NCBI GenBank assembly: GCA_002342035.1
Contig: DDPE01000095.1
Coordinates: 1 to 54,955, forward strand
Reading direction: 5' to 3'
Length of the DNA: 54,955 nt
Source of the DNA: Asticcacaulis sp. UBA2476
Lineage (GTDB): Bacteria > Pseudomonadota > Alphaproteobacteria > Caulobacterales > Caulobacteraceae
Shown here: positions 19,054-28,091 of the stretch, in pieces
How the letters are laid out: every line of letters starts with the position of its first letter
Numbering within the stretch: position 1 is the stretch's first letter
Translations under genes and position numbers: made by a program
The notes under the pieces: generated by a model
The model's input: the letters and a program-made list of their open reading frames with translations, nothing else
Database searches by the model: none
Told to the model about the DNA's origin: nothing

Positions 19054-20433
19054 TTAAGTCCGCACATGGCTCTTTAAAAACGCAAACAGGCGTTCATCCT
19101 GTGACTGGGCGATGTTGAAGCGCATGAAACGGGTCGCGGTTTGATTGACGCTGAACGCATTACCGGGCGCCAGCACGATGCGCTCATTCAGGGCCTGCCG
19201 CGCCAGATCGGAGGCATCATAGCCTTCCGGCAATTCGCACCACAAAAACATACCGGCCTGCGGGCGCAGCCAAGTTTTCAGCCCCAGCTTTTCCAGCCGT
19301 TCCGCCGTAGGCCCCCGCACGGCCGCCAGTTTCTGGCGAAGGGTATCGAGGTGCTTACGGTAATGGCCGTCGCTCAACACCTGACAAACCAGTTCGGCGG
19401 CAAAGGTCTGGCTGGAAAACAGGGTGGCTATTTTAAGATCCGTCAGAGCTTCGATCCAGTCCGGTCGGGCGGCGATATAGCCCAGCCGGATCGATGCCGA
19501 CAGCGCTTTTGAGAAACCCCCGACATAGACCACCCGCTCAAACCCGTCGAAGGCCGACAGGCGCGGGCCGGGCTCCAGCTCAAAGTCACTGTAGATATCG
19601 TCCTCGATGATAGTCAGGTCATAGGCTTCGGCCAGCTTCAAAAGGCGATGGGCATTGATCGGCGACAGGCTGGCGCCGGTCGGATTGTGCATCGACGTAT
19701 TGGTCAGGTACAAGCGCGGCCGGTGGGTTTCAAGCGCGGCCGTCAGCGCCGCCATATCCGGCCCGTTCGGCGTATAGGGCACGCCTATGACATTGACCTT
19801 ATGGGCGCGTAACTTGGCCAGAAAATTAAAATAGCACGGATCATCCAGCAGCACTGTATCGCCGGGCTTAAGCAAAAACCGGCACAGCAGTTCTATGGCC
19901 TGGGTGGCGGAATCCATCAGGATGATCTGACCGGGGGATACGTCGATATCCTTTTCAGCCAGCCGCCGCGTCAGAATCTGGCGCAAACCTGCGTGTCCCG
20001 CAGGCGTCGAATAATCGAGCAGATCGGCCTTCGGATTACGGGCCAGCGCCCGCAGCGCCCGACGGATATCATCTTCCGGCATCCATGACGCCGGCAGCCA
20101 GCCACAGCCGGGTTTGAGGTAATCACGCGTCTCCAGCGACTGGCGCGACACCCACAAAGGATCGACCTGCCGGTCAAGGCGCGGGCCGATTTCCGCCAGC
20201 GACAAAGGGGCAAATGCCGACGCCACATAATAGCCCGAACCGCGTCGGGCGGTGATCACCCCTTCGGCCAGCAGCCGGTCGTAGGCTTCGACCACAGTCG
20301 ATTTCGACACCTTTTGCGCCTCGGCAAAGGCCCGGATCGACGGCAAACGCGCCCCGGCCGATAGCTGGCGGCGGGCGATCTGGTCACGGATCACGGTCAT
20401 GACCTGCTGGGTCAGGGTAAGGTCGAACGCCAT
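19054..20433 (-). CDS. MocR-type transcription regulator (GntR wHTH + aminotransferase domain)
   Basis: The 459-residue protein joins an N-terminal GntR winged helix (LPSIRAFAEAQKVSKSTVVEAYDRLLAEG, about residues 28-56) to a fold-type I aminotransferase domain. The PLP lysine is in YVGGFSKALSASIRLGY and the PLP-contacting aspartate in IIEDDIYSDFE. Such regulators sense PLP or an amino-compound and act on neighbouring genes. It is divergent from the EamA exporter gene across 105 bases with a candidate operator, so it probably controls that exporter and itself. Confidence 0.93.
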   Translation of the reverse strand: MAFDLTLTQQVMTVIRDQIARRQLSAGARLPSIRAFAEAQKVSKSTVVEAYDRLLAEGVITARRGSGYYVASAFAPLSLAEIGPRLDRQVDPLWVSRQSLETRDYLKPGCGWLPASWMPEDDIRRALRALARNPKADLLDYSTPAGHAGLRQILTRRLAEKDIDVSPGQIILMDSATQAIELLCRFLLKPGDTVLLDDPCYFNFLAKLRAHKVNVIGVPYTPNGPDMAALTAALETHRPRLYLTNTSMHNPTGASLSPINAHRLLKLAEAYDLTIIEDDIYSDFELEPGPRLSAFDGFERVVYVGGFSKALSASIRLGYIAARPDWIEALTDLKIATLFSSQTFAAELVCQVLSDGHYRKHLDTLRQKLAAVRGPTAERLEKLGLKTWLRPQAGMFLWCELPEGYDASDLARQALNERIVLAPGNAFSVNQTATRFMRFNIAQSQDERLFAFLKSHVRT

Positions 20434-20449
20434 AAAGTGTCCTGCAATT

Positions 20450-20461
20450 TGTATCGGTACA
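20450..20461. promoter_or_regulatory. Candidate MocR operator (near-palindrome plus direct repeat)
   Basis: TGTATCGGTACA is a near-perfect palindrome preceded by TGCAATT; a second TGCAATTTTAGCTGAATGTATC follows about 25 bases on, so TGCAATTT and TGTATC both occur as direct repeats in the gap between the divergent regulator and exporter genes. Paired direct repeats are typical of MocR sites. Confidence 0.5.
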
Positions 20462-20538
20462 GTTTAGTGCAATTTTAGCTGAATGTATCTGTTCGCGCCA
20501 GCCCCCGCCCTCCATAACCGTGGCCGGAGACACTTATT

Positions 20539-21426
20539 ATGACCACCTCAGCCCTTACCCAAACGACCGTTCGCAACGATGCCTGGATCAGCGGCAGCCT
20601 CGCCGTTGTGGCTTTCAGTGGCTCACTGCCCGCCACGCGCATTGCCGTACTCGACATGTCGCCCTGGTTCCTGACGGGGGCACGCGCCACGATTGCCGCC
20701 GTTCTGGGGGCCCTTTGCCTGTGGGCCTTTCGCGCCCCGTGGCCAAAAAAGAGCGAGATCGGGTCGTTGCTGATCGTCGCGGGCGGCACCGTGATAGGTT
20801 TCCCCCTCCTGACCGCCATCGCGTTGCAAACGGTCTCTTCGGTTCATTCGATCGTCTTTACCGGATTGCTGCCGCTATCGACCGCGCTGTTTGCGACCCT
20901 TTTGGGTGAAAAGCGTCCGACGAAGATGTTCTGGCTGTTCTCAGGCCTTGGGGCCGCTTGCATACTGGCCTTTGCGGCCGTTCAGGGCTTTGCCGTATCG
21001 CCCATGGGCGACCTTCTGATGCTGGCGGCGATCATCGTGTGCGGGCTCGGCTATGCCGAAGGCGGACGGCTCGGCCGCCGCTTGGGCGGGTGGCAGGTCA
21101 TCTGCTGGGCACTGCTGATCGCCCTGCCCGTCATGGGCCCGGTAATGATGCTGACCCTGCCTGCTGATATGGCCGCGATCTCATGGCCCGCCTGGCTTGG
21201 GCTTGGTTATGTTTCAATCTTTTCGATGCTGATCGGGTTTTTCTTCTGGTATCACGGCCTGTCGCTGGGGGGTATTGCCGCGATCGGTCAGTTGCAGTTG
21301 ATCCAGCCGTTTCTGGCGCTCATTCTGGCGGCGCTGCTGCTGAAAGAGCCGGTCGGGCTGTCGGTCGTAGCGGTCATGCTGGCCATTGTCGCCTGCGTCT
21401 TCGGGGCCCGCAAATTCTCAGGTTGA
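20539..21426 (+). CDS. EamA/DMT-family transporter, probable exporter
   Basis: The 295-residue protein has ten predicted membrane helices made of two EamA repeats; the second repeat ends with LQLIQPFLALILAALLLKEPV, a family hallmark. EamA transporters usually export amino acids or other metabolites across the inner membrane. Divergent pairing with a MocR regulator is a common arrangement and suggests substrate-induced export of an amine- or amino-acid-like compound; the actual substrate is unknown. Confidence 0.92.
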   Translation: MTTSALTQTTVRNDAWISGSLAVVAFSGSLPATRIAVLDMSPWFLTGARATIAAVLGALCLWAFRAPWPKKSEIGSLLIVAGGTVIGFPLLTAIALQTVSSVHSIVFTGLLPLSTALFATLLGEKRPTKMFWLFSGLGAACILAFAAVQGFAVSPMGDLLMLAAIIVCGLGYAEGGRLGRRLGGWQVICWALLIALPVMGPVMMLTLPADMAAISWPAWLGLGYVSIFSMLIGFFFWYHGLSLGGIAAIGQLQLIQPFLALILAALLLKEPVGLSVVAVMLAIVACVFGARKFSG

Positions 21427-21512
21427 TAACCTGACGCGCGACACAAACCTCGCGCAATAGTGGTACTCAATTTGCAGTCTTCCCGCTTTGCAGCATCAAA
21501 ACGGGACGGCAC

Positions 21513-22679
21513 ATGAGTACCTTGGCCACATCGACATCAACAAAGCCAGCCAAAGCGGTGACGCAAGGCTCGATAGGCGATGTCGCACGCGGCCTCAGCA
21601 TCTTGCTGGTTCTGCTGGTCCATTGCCTTGTTATCTTCACCTATCCGGGCAGTGGCCGCCCGCTGGATGTTCCGGCCTTTGAAACATCGCGCGTCATTTC
21701 AACCTTTATCATGCCGGCCTTTTACTTCATTTCGGGACTGTCAGCCCTTGGGTTGGCGTCACGGTCTATGCGTAAGATCACGACATCAGCCCTGCGCTTT
21801 ATCCTGCTGGCCTTTGTGACCCAGCTACTGGCGGCGCCTTTGCTGCTCATTGCCAATCCCGGCATGGACTGGCTTACCCTGAGCGTTAAGGTCATCCGCC
21901 CCTTACTGACCGGAAAAGACTTCATATTGGTGGTGACGTGGTTTTTTGTGTCTCTGGCCGGCGTGCAGGTTCTGGCGTGGCTATATCTTCGCAAAAACCT
22001 GTGGATCAAGCTGGGCGTGGTCGCCACTGTCATTGCCGCATACCTGATGACTTCCCTGACCGGAAAAACCTGGTTCATGATGCATACCTGGGCGATTGGG
22101 TTGCTGTTCTTTCTGGCCGGGCGCGCATATGCCAAAAGACCGGTGATAAACCTGCCCCCGCTCTATGCGCTGGCCGTATCGATCATAAGCCTTTTTGCCC
22201 TCACCCTGTTCTACGACCTGAATAAGGGCTGTGCGTTCAGCCCGACTGAGGTCTATGAGATCCCAAGCGGCTATCCCCGCTTTTATATTGATGTCGTCTA
22301 TGGCCAGTTTGGCTTCATGCCCTATTTTCTGCTTTGCGCCGTGATCGGCATCATAGGCCTGATGACCTTGTCTATGTGCCTGAGCCACACGAAATACGCG
22401 CCGAACATCGCCCGCATAGGCAAGAATACGCTGGTGCTGCTGATGATTAATGGCGTGTTTGTGGCCCTGTCGCCATCGCTGCTGGCCGACATCATACCGA
22501 CCCTTCCGGATACCTGGATATTGTCGGTGGCGTTAGTCGCCGCCCAGGTGGCGCTCTATCCCATTATGTCCAAGCCGATCAATAATTTGCTGCACATATG
22601 CTCGAACTGGGCAGACAAGATCACCCATCTGGTGATCAGTAAATCCCCAAAGCCGATACAGGCCCTGCTGTCCAAATAG
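21513..22679 (+). CDS. Acyltransferase-3 family integral membrane protein
   Basis: The 388-residue protein has about ten membrane helices and the acyltransferase-3 pattern: VARGLSILLVLLVHCLVIF near residue 25 with the catalytic-type histidine in LLVHC, and MPAFYFISGL near 68. These enzymes O-acylate sugars, peptidoglycan or extracellular polymers at the inner membrane. No polysaccharide genes are next to it, so the acceptor is unknown. It is on the same strand as the exporter gene, 86 bases downstream, and is followed by a large hairpin. Confidence 0.85.
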   Translation: MSTLATSTSTKPAKAVTQGSIGDVARGLSILLVLLVHCLVIFTYPGSGRPLDVPAFETSRVISTFIMPAFYFISGLSALGLASRSMRKITTSALRFILLAFVTQLLAAPLLLIANPGMDWLTLSVKVIRPLLTGKDFILVVTWFFVSLAGVQVLAWLYLRKNLWIKLGVVATVIAAYLMTSLTGKTWFMMHTWAIGLLFFLAGRAYAKRPVINLPPLYALAVSIISLFALTLFYDLNKGCAFSPTEVYEIPSGYPRFYIDVVYGQFGFMPYFLLCAVIGIIGLMTLSMCLSHTKYAPNIARIGKNTLVLLMINGVFVALSPSLLADIIPTLPDTWILSVALVAAQVALYPIMSKPINNLLHICSNWADKITHLVISKSPKPIQALLSK

Positions 22680-22690
22680 CCCCCCTTCAG

Positions 22691-22727
22691 ACCGGGTTCC
22701 TGACCGCCTTTCGGCGCGGTACCCGGT
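22691..22727 (+). terminator. Hairpin after the acyltransferase gene
   Basis: ACCGGGT pairs with ACCCGGT, with an inner ACCGCC...GGCGCGGT stem. No T-run follows directly, so it may be a processing or Rho-type 3' end and not a classic terminator. Confidence 0.45.
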
Positions 22728-22841
22728 TGCGGCATAAGGGCTTGGCACACAAAGACTCGCCTTTTTTCGGTCTTTATTCTAAGATTTATGGTTAAGGCAA
22801 GACTGGGTTTGGGGAGAAACCACGACCAGAGAGAATATTAG

Positions 22842-23405
22842 ATGAAACATTTTAAGCCTGTCGCCGCCCTTATTGCGCTCCCGTTGATGCTCAGCCTCAC
22901 GGCCTGCGCCAGCCATAAGTATGTCGACGAAAAGATCGGCGCGGCCAACAGCCGCATGGATCAGCAGGATTCCCGTCTTACACAGCTCGATGCCACCACC
23001 CAGGACGCGCTCAACCGCGCCACCGCCGCCGGGAAGCTGGCGGAGGGTAAGTTTGTCTATTCGGTAGTGCTGACCGACGATTCCGTGAAGTTTGAAACGG
23101 GTAAGGCCGTCCTGTCCGATGAGGCCAAGGCGACGCTGACGCAACTGGCCGAACGGCTCAAGACCGACAATAAGAACGTCTATCTCGAAGTTCAGGGCTA
23201 TACCGATTCCACCGGCACGGACGACCTCAACTACAAGCTGGGGGCTGAACGCGCCGACAGCGTACGCCGCTTCCTGAACACGCAGGGCGTGGCACTAAAC
23301 CGGATGTCGTCGATCTCCTATGGCTCGGAACAGCCTGTGGCCGGCAACGATACGTCTGCGGGCCGCTCCGCTAACCGCCGCGTGGTGATTGTGGTTCTGT
23401 CGTAG
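22842..23405 (+). CDS. OmpA-family outer-membrane lipoprotein
   Basis: The 187-residue protein has a lipoprotein signal peptide with lipobox LTAC (C22), a heptad-like helical stretch (about residues 30-65, SRMDQQDSRLTQLDATT), and a C-terminal OmpA-like peptidoglycan-binding domain with VQGYTDSTGTDDLNYKLGAERADSVRRFL and SANRRV. The coil region resembles Lpp-like spacers, so it probably bridges outer membrane and peptidoglycan. It is monocistronic with a strong terminator. Confidence 0.93.
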   Translation: MKHFKPVAALIALPLMLSLTACASHKYVDEKIGAANSRMDQQDSRLTQLDATTQDALNRATAAGKLAEGKFVYSVVLTDDSVKFETGKAVLSDEAKATLTQLAERLKTDNKNVYLEVQGYTDSTGTDDLNYKLGAERADSVRRFLNTQGVALNRMSSISYGSEQPVAGNDTSAGRSANRRVVIVVLS

Positions 23406-23433
23406 GAACCATCACCAATCTTACAAATAAAAC

Positions 23434-23466
23434 GCCCGGTTCACATTGTGAGCCGGGCATTTTATT
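23434..23466 (+). terminator. Rho-independent terminator of the OmpA lipoprotein gene
   Basis: GCCCGGTTCACA pairs perfectly with TGTGAGCCGGGC and is followed by ATTTTATT. It lies 28 bases after the stop codon. Confidence 0.9.
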
Positions 23467-23534
23467 GACATCTCAAGTAACTTACACAAGGCTATACATC
23501 TTATAAATTTTGCAACTTAATTTTGGAGACAGAT

Positions 23535-24698
23535 ATGCCAGATCATAAATACTTCAAATTTCATGACGCGGCATTTACAGAGAGTATGATGTGTGGGAAA
23601 TGGCTGATTAGCAGCCTTGATTACTTTAGTTACAGGGAAATTAAGGAAGCAGATCAGTGGATTGGGGATCATACTGAGTCTTCTGTAATTTACAAAGTTG
23701 ATGGCACCTTAAGCTGGGAATCAGGAAACGTACCCCCTGAAGATCAATATATGCGACAGGAAGGCCTAATTAATGGGCCAATTACAGGCAATTCCATTAG
23801 TGATGTAACGTTTGCACCAGAGCAATGGCCGGGCCATATCATCAGTTTGAGTTATGGGGATTATGACTCTTGTGCACAAGCCATGATGATAGAGTCTGAT
23901 CCTGCATACCGCTACAACGCATGTATTGAGATCTCAGATATCGCGGGTTTTGCTGCGGCTCTTTGGGAGGAAGGCGTTACAAATTCCGGCACTCCATTAA
24001 ATAAACTATTTAAGGAGCCGCTGATCGATAAAATTATATACGCGGACCGGGAAGGTATGGTCAGCGAGCAAAAACCGCTTCACTCAGGTTACTTTTATAA
24101 GAGACCAATTTACGAGAAGCAAAAGGAGCATCGAATCGTCTTTCCGCACGTAAATAAATGGGCAATTCGAGACCGGATATTCTTCACGCTCCCAAGACCA
24201 GAGCGCTTTCTTACTGTCCGCCACACAGAAGCTCCAGTTAAGAAAGTGCTTGAGCCACAATCCGAACCTGATCTCATGATTCTTACTAAGCTATTATATG
24301 GACAATTAATGACCGCTAGGGCCATGGACAATGCATTGCGACCATGGCCACCAGTGCGTAATGAAACCAGAAGTGCTGAGATAATGAATTTCGTGGAAGG
24401 TATGCTCACCGCAACTGACCCCAATAAATACTCGACCGATAATTATGAGACAATGATCCGCATCCGAGATGAAGGTACGGCCGAAGCATTGTCCTCAATA
24501 AAAAATCAAAGACATTGCGAAGATACAAATTCAACAATGCTTCGAGATTTGTTGTGGAGATGGCGGCTTGAAAAAGGAATGAGATTAAAGTCTAGAATCG
24601 CGTATCTATTTACTCCGAAAATGCACTTTCTTGAAGATTTATACGCGGCCCTTACAATTCCTTATCAGTCACACAAGCTCGTACATATGCTTGACTAG
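23535..24698 (+). CDS. AT-rich orphan gene, weak DUF2971-like features
   Basis: The ATG chosen lies five bases after GGAGA and gives 387 residues; a TTG just upstream is unlikely. The start KYFKFHDAAFTESMMCGKWL followed by ISSLDYF, and a later EKQKEHRIVF segment, recall DUF2971 proteins (found in defence-like settings), but the match is weak. Base composition is clearly more AT-rich than the flanking core genes and rare codons (ATA, TTA, AGA) are common, which suggests horizontal acquisition. It is a lone gene between the lipoprotein terminator and the convergent kinase gene. No transposase or integrase accompanies it. Confidence 0.7.
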   Translation: MPDHKYFKFHDAAFTESMMCGKWLISSLDYFSYREIKEADQWIGDHTESSVIYKVDGTLSWESGNVPPEDQYMRQEGLINGPITGNSISDVTFAPEQWPGHIISLSYGDYDSCAQAMMIESDPAYRYNACIEISDIAGFAAALWEEGVTNSGTPLNKLFKEPLIDKIIYADREGMVSEQKPLHSGYFYKRPIYEKQKEHRIVFPHVNKWAIRDRIFFTLPRPERFLTVRHTEAPVKKVLEPQSEPDLMILTKLLYGQLMTARAMDNALRPWPPVRNETRSAEIMNFVEGMLTATDPNKYSTDNYETMIRIRDEGTAEALSSIKNQRHCEDTNSTMLRDLLWRWRLEKGMRLKSRIAYLFTPKMHFLEDLYAALTIPYQSHKLVHMLD

Positions 24699-24715
24699 AA
24701 TATCACAAGCCGTCT

Positions 24716-26590
24716 CTACGACCGTGGCGGGCGGATGATAAAGTCGGAAAAGCCGCCGGGGTCGGACTGAGCTCCACCCTCAGCAGAGGCGGTGGATGTG
24801 CTGACGTGATCCAGTATCCGCGTGCGGACGTGGCGCGCATCAAAGGCGGTGATGGCGTCATCGCCAGTCTGTGAGGCAGTCGATACCGCATTAATCTCAA
24901 CCGGCCCCGCCTCTTCGGAAATGATGGGCAGGATAACACTGACGCTGGTGCCGACGCCGAGCGTGCTCTCAATCGTCATCGATCCGCCATGCAGATGAGC
25001 CAGCGATTTGACCAGCGATAGCCCAAGCCCCGTACCACCGGCCTTTTGGGCGTTAGATCCGCCCTGCTCATAGGGCTGGCCCAAGCGGGTCAGGTCAGCG
25101 GGCGATATGCCGGTGCCGGTGTCGGTGATATTGATCTCAAGCCTGTCGGCACCTACCACATTGAGCATCAGGGTTACCTGCCCGCCTGCCGGGGTAAAGC
25201 GCACGGCATTGGTCAGCAGGTTCAGGCAGATCTGTTTCAGGGCGCGTTTATCGGCCTTAACCGCAATCGGACTGTGGGGCAGGACCGACTTGATGCGCAC
25301 CCCGCCGGTGCCCTCAGTTGCTCCCGGCTCAGCCATGTTCTGAATCATGTTTTGGGCTTGCGCGCGCACAATCCGCAGGGCCGCAGACACCGGTTCGCGG
25401 GCATCGAACGCCTCAATCGAAAGCGTATATTTCTGGGCCTCGATCTTTGAGACATCGAGCACATCATTAATCAGATCAAGCACATGCTGACCCGACTCGA
25501 AGATAAGCTGAGAATATTCAGCATATTTCGCCGACAGAGGCCCGAACATCTTTTGGCGCATGATGTCGGAAAAACCGATGACGGCATTGAGCGGCGTGCG
25601 CAGTTCGTGGCTCATACTGGCCAGAAACTCGGACTTGGACTGATTAAGGCCCTCGGCCTCGACCTTGGCTTGCTCCAGCGCCACCTCACGGCCATGGGTC
25701 AGGGAGGCGTCGCTCATCACCCCGTAAAGCCGCCCGTCAGGCCCGCGCCGCAGATTAAGATGCAGATAATGGTCCAGCGCTGCATGGGGCGTAAACCCGA
25801 CTTCTGACCGGCCAAGGCTTGTGGCTTGCTCGACCGACAGGGCCACCGCCACCCGGTCCGGGACATGGGCGCAGGCGGTCAGGCCGTGCTCCATCATCAG
25901 GCGGATATCAAGCCCCGCCGGGGCCTCACCATAGGCCGACAACACCTGCCCGCCTTCGTTGAAGGTCAGGATCAGGCACGGCTGCTCGGTCAACTGGGTC
26001 AGCAGCCGTTCATGGGCGTCTTCGGCGTCGCGCGCCCGTTCCACCCGCGCGCGCAGGGCGGGCATCAGCGCCAGAGACAGCCCGACCGTTACACTCAACA
26101 GCGACAGGAACGACAGCCAGAACCCTTCCTGATCATCGGGGATGCGGATATTCTGAGACACGCTTAGAAAGGTCGCGATCAGCAAGCACATGAACGACAG
26201 GCTTGCCCCCAGCGAGATCAGCACCCGCTGATTGAACGCCACCGCCGCCGCCAGAGGGGCCGCGACCCACACGGCCAGAGGGCCGGCCACGCCGCCGGTT
26301 AAGCCCACGGCGATCAGGCTGCACAGGCTCCAGATCCACAGCAGAATCTGACGCCTGCGCAAGCTATCGTTCGACAACAGGAATATACCGCACAGGCCGG
26401 GAATGGCGCCCGCCACCATGGCGCCGACCACAAATGAGGTCGTGGTGAGAAACAACATCCCCGCCAGCCCCATCAGGGCCAGGGTCGACCAGCCCAGATG
26501 CCACAGCACGACACTGACCCGCAGCGGGTTGCGGGCCACAGCCAGGCCAGTCAAAGGCGACGACGATGAGGGTTTCGGCGCATCAATCAT
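24716..26590 (-). CDS. Membrane histidine kinase of the DivJ/PleC type
   Basis: From the ATG at 26590 the protein has 624 residues; the frame continues 54 codons upstream without a credible start. About six membrane helices (residues 25-180) precede a PAS-like region and a HisKA domain with SHELRTPLNAVIGFSDIMRQKMFGPL (H328), the sequence characteristic of DivJ/PleC kinases that act on DivK and PleD. The ATPase domain is complete (N-box LLTNAVRFTP, G1 DTGTGIS, G2 GTGLGLSLV). Size, helix count and H328 resemble DivJ (H338 in Caulobacter as I recall), but orthology is inferred. A low-complexity tail follows the catalytic domain. Confidence 0.88.
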   Translation of the reverse strand: MIDAPKPSSSSPLTGLAVARNPLRVSVVLWHLGWSTLALMGLAGMLFLTTTSFVVGAMVAGAIPGLCGIFLLSNDSLRRRQILLWIWSLCSLIAVGLTGGVAGPLAVWVAAPLAAAVAFNQRVLISLGASLSFMCLLIATFLSVSQNIRIPDDQEGFWLSFLSLLSVTVGLSLALMPALRARVERARDAEDAHERLLTQLTEQPCLILTFNEGGQVLSAYGEAPAGLDIRLMMEHGLTACAHVPDRVAVALSVEQATSLGRSEVGFTPHAALDHYLHLNLRRGPDGRLYGVMSDASLTHGREVALEQAKVEAEGLNQSKSEFLASMSHELRTPLNAVIGFSDIMRQKMFGPLSAKYAEYSQLIFESGQHVLDLINDVLDVSKIEAQKYTLSIEAFDAREPVSAALRIVRAQAQNMIQNMAEPGATEGTGGVRIKSVLPHSPIAVKADKRALKQICLNLLTNAVRFTPAGGQVTLMLNVVGADRLEINITDTGTGISPADLTRLGQPYEQGGSNAQKAGGTGLGLSLVKSLAHLHGGSMTIESTLGVGTSVSVILPIISEEAGPVEINAVSTASQTGDDAITAFDARHVRTRILDHVSTSTASAEGGAQSDPGGFSDFIIRPPRS

Positions 26591-26827
26591 AAACTTAAGC
26601 ACACCACAGAATCTGTGATAAGGCCACCGCCGGTTAAGCTTAACAGAGGCGCAATATCTTATTTTTAACAGATGTGACATTAACGAACAAAGTTGAATAC
26701 AGCCAAAACTCTCACTCATTGGGGGAAAGCGGCGATATATCCATGCCCGCACTTACCCACCGCTTACCCCCGCAAAAATTGGCCGGGGCTTAAACCCCAT
26801 TTAAGCATGTTGTGTTAGGGTGCCCCC

Positions 26828-27628
26828 ATGTCTTTATCCCTGCGACACCTTCAGGCACCGGAAATTACCGATAATGCCCCCGCTGCAGAGCCCGGCCATC
26901 GCGCTCAACCCGGTCATCTGGCCGGCGATGATACGGCTGATAGCGGGCGCGCCTTTTTGCGCATGGTCAGCCATGAACTGAGGACGCCGCTCAATTCGAT
27001 CATCGGCTTTTCCGAAGTCCTGCGTCACGAACATTTCGGCCCGCTGGGCTCGCCGCAGTACCATGAATATGCCGGCATTATTCACGACAGCGGCCGCAGG
27101 CTTCTGGGGCTGTTTGATGATGTGCTTGAAATCGTGCGCCTGCAAGGCGGCAATGCCGATCTGGTCTGCGCCCGCCAGCAGGTTCTGCCGTGCCTGGAAG
27201 AGGCCCTGCTCAGCCATGCCGGACGAGCCGAGGCGCGTAATGTGCGCTTTAGTCTGCGACTCAAGGATGAGGGGTTGTGCGGCCATTTCGACGCCCGCGC
27301 GGTCGGCATCTGCCTTGATCACCTGATCGACAACGCCCTCAACCACGCCCCTGAAGGCTCGCTGATCGAGGCCTCGGCCAAGGCTGTCGGTAAGGATATC
27401 GACATTTGGGTGTTCAATGTCGGGGTGTCCCCTACCATGGAAGAGATTGACCGGCTGATGAAACCGTTTGAAATCGGCCCCAAGGCTCCCGGCCGCAACC
27501 AGCCCGGTGCGGGCCTCGGCTGGGCGATCGTAAAGCTGTACTGTCAGGCTATGGGCGGCGATTTTAAGGTCACGACGTCGCCCGGTCTGGGGCTTAAGGC
27601 CACTTTGCGCTTGAAATCGCAGCCCTGA
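26828..27628 (+). CDS. Short soluble histidine kinase-like protein with degenerate G1 box
   Basis: The 266-residue protein has only a HisKA domain (MVSHELRTPLNSIIGFSEVLRHEHFGPL, H49) and an ATPase-like domain. The N-box (LDHLIDNALNHAPEG) and G2 (GAGLGWAIVK) are present, but the G1 region reads VFNVGVSPTMEE where D-x-G-x-G is expected, so ATP binding may be lost or altered. It has no sensor domain. It lies divergent from the DivJ-like kinase, whose HisKA domain is closely similar. It might act as a phosphotransfer partner or phosphatase rather than a kinase. Confidence 0.85.
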   Translation: MSLSLRHLQAPEITDNAPAAEPGHRAQPGHLAGDDTADSGRAFLRMVSHELRTPLNSIIGFSEVLRHEHFGPLGSPQYHEYAGIIHDSGRRLLGLFDDVLEIVRLQGGNADLVCARQQVLPCLEEALLSHAGRAEARNVRFSLRLKDEGLCGHFDARAVGICLDHLIDNALNHAPEGSLIEASAKAVGKDIDIWVFNVGVSPTMEEIDRLMKPFEIGPKAPGRNQPGAGLGWAIVKLYCQAMGGDFKVTTSPGLGLKATLRLKSQP

Positions 27629-27667
27629 AGGGTCACATCCGGGGAAAGTATATAGGTTCCCCCGAAT

Positions 27668-28078
27668 ATGTCTGAATTTAGTGCGCGCCTTGATGACCTC
27701 TATGATGAGTTTGAACTCTTCGATGATTGGGAAGAGCGCTACAAATATATCATCGATCTGGGCAAGGACATGGCCCCGCTGACTCTGACCGAAAAGACCG
27801 AGGCCCATAAGGTGCGCGGCTGCGCCAGTCAGGTCTGGCTGGTTATCGATGAGGCGCCGGATGGTATCTTGCGTTTTCGCGGCGATTCCGACGCCTTTAT
27901 CGTTAAGGGCCTGATTGCGCTGTTGTCGCGTTTGCTGAACGGTTTGTCGCACGAAGAGATTCAAGGTTTTTCGATCCGCGATACGCTGAATAAACTCGGC
28001 CTGAACGAAGCTCTGTCGTCCCAGCGCACCAATGGCCTGATGTCGATGGTCGAACGCCTGAAACGCGCCACGGCCTAG
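27668..28078 (+). CDS. sufE: SufE family cysteine desulfurase activator
   Basis: SufE accepts sulfur from the cysteine desulfurase SufS and passes it to the Fe-S scaffold. The 136-residue protein has the acceptor cysteine C52 in KVRGCASQVWL, the DDWEERYKYIIDLG start, and GLSHEEIQGF/LGLNEALSSQRTNGL toward the end. No other suf gene is in the window. It is 39 bases downstream of the short kinase gene on the same strand. Confidence 0.95.
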   Translation: MSEFSARLDDLYDEFELFDDWEERYKYIIDLGKDMAPLTLTEKTEAHKVRGCASQVWLVIDEAPDGILRFRGDSDAFIVKGLIALLSRLLNGLSHEEIQGFSIRDTLNKLGLNEALSSQRTNGLMSMVERLKRATA

Positions 28079-28091
28079 TGTGGAGACGATT

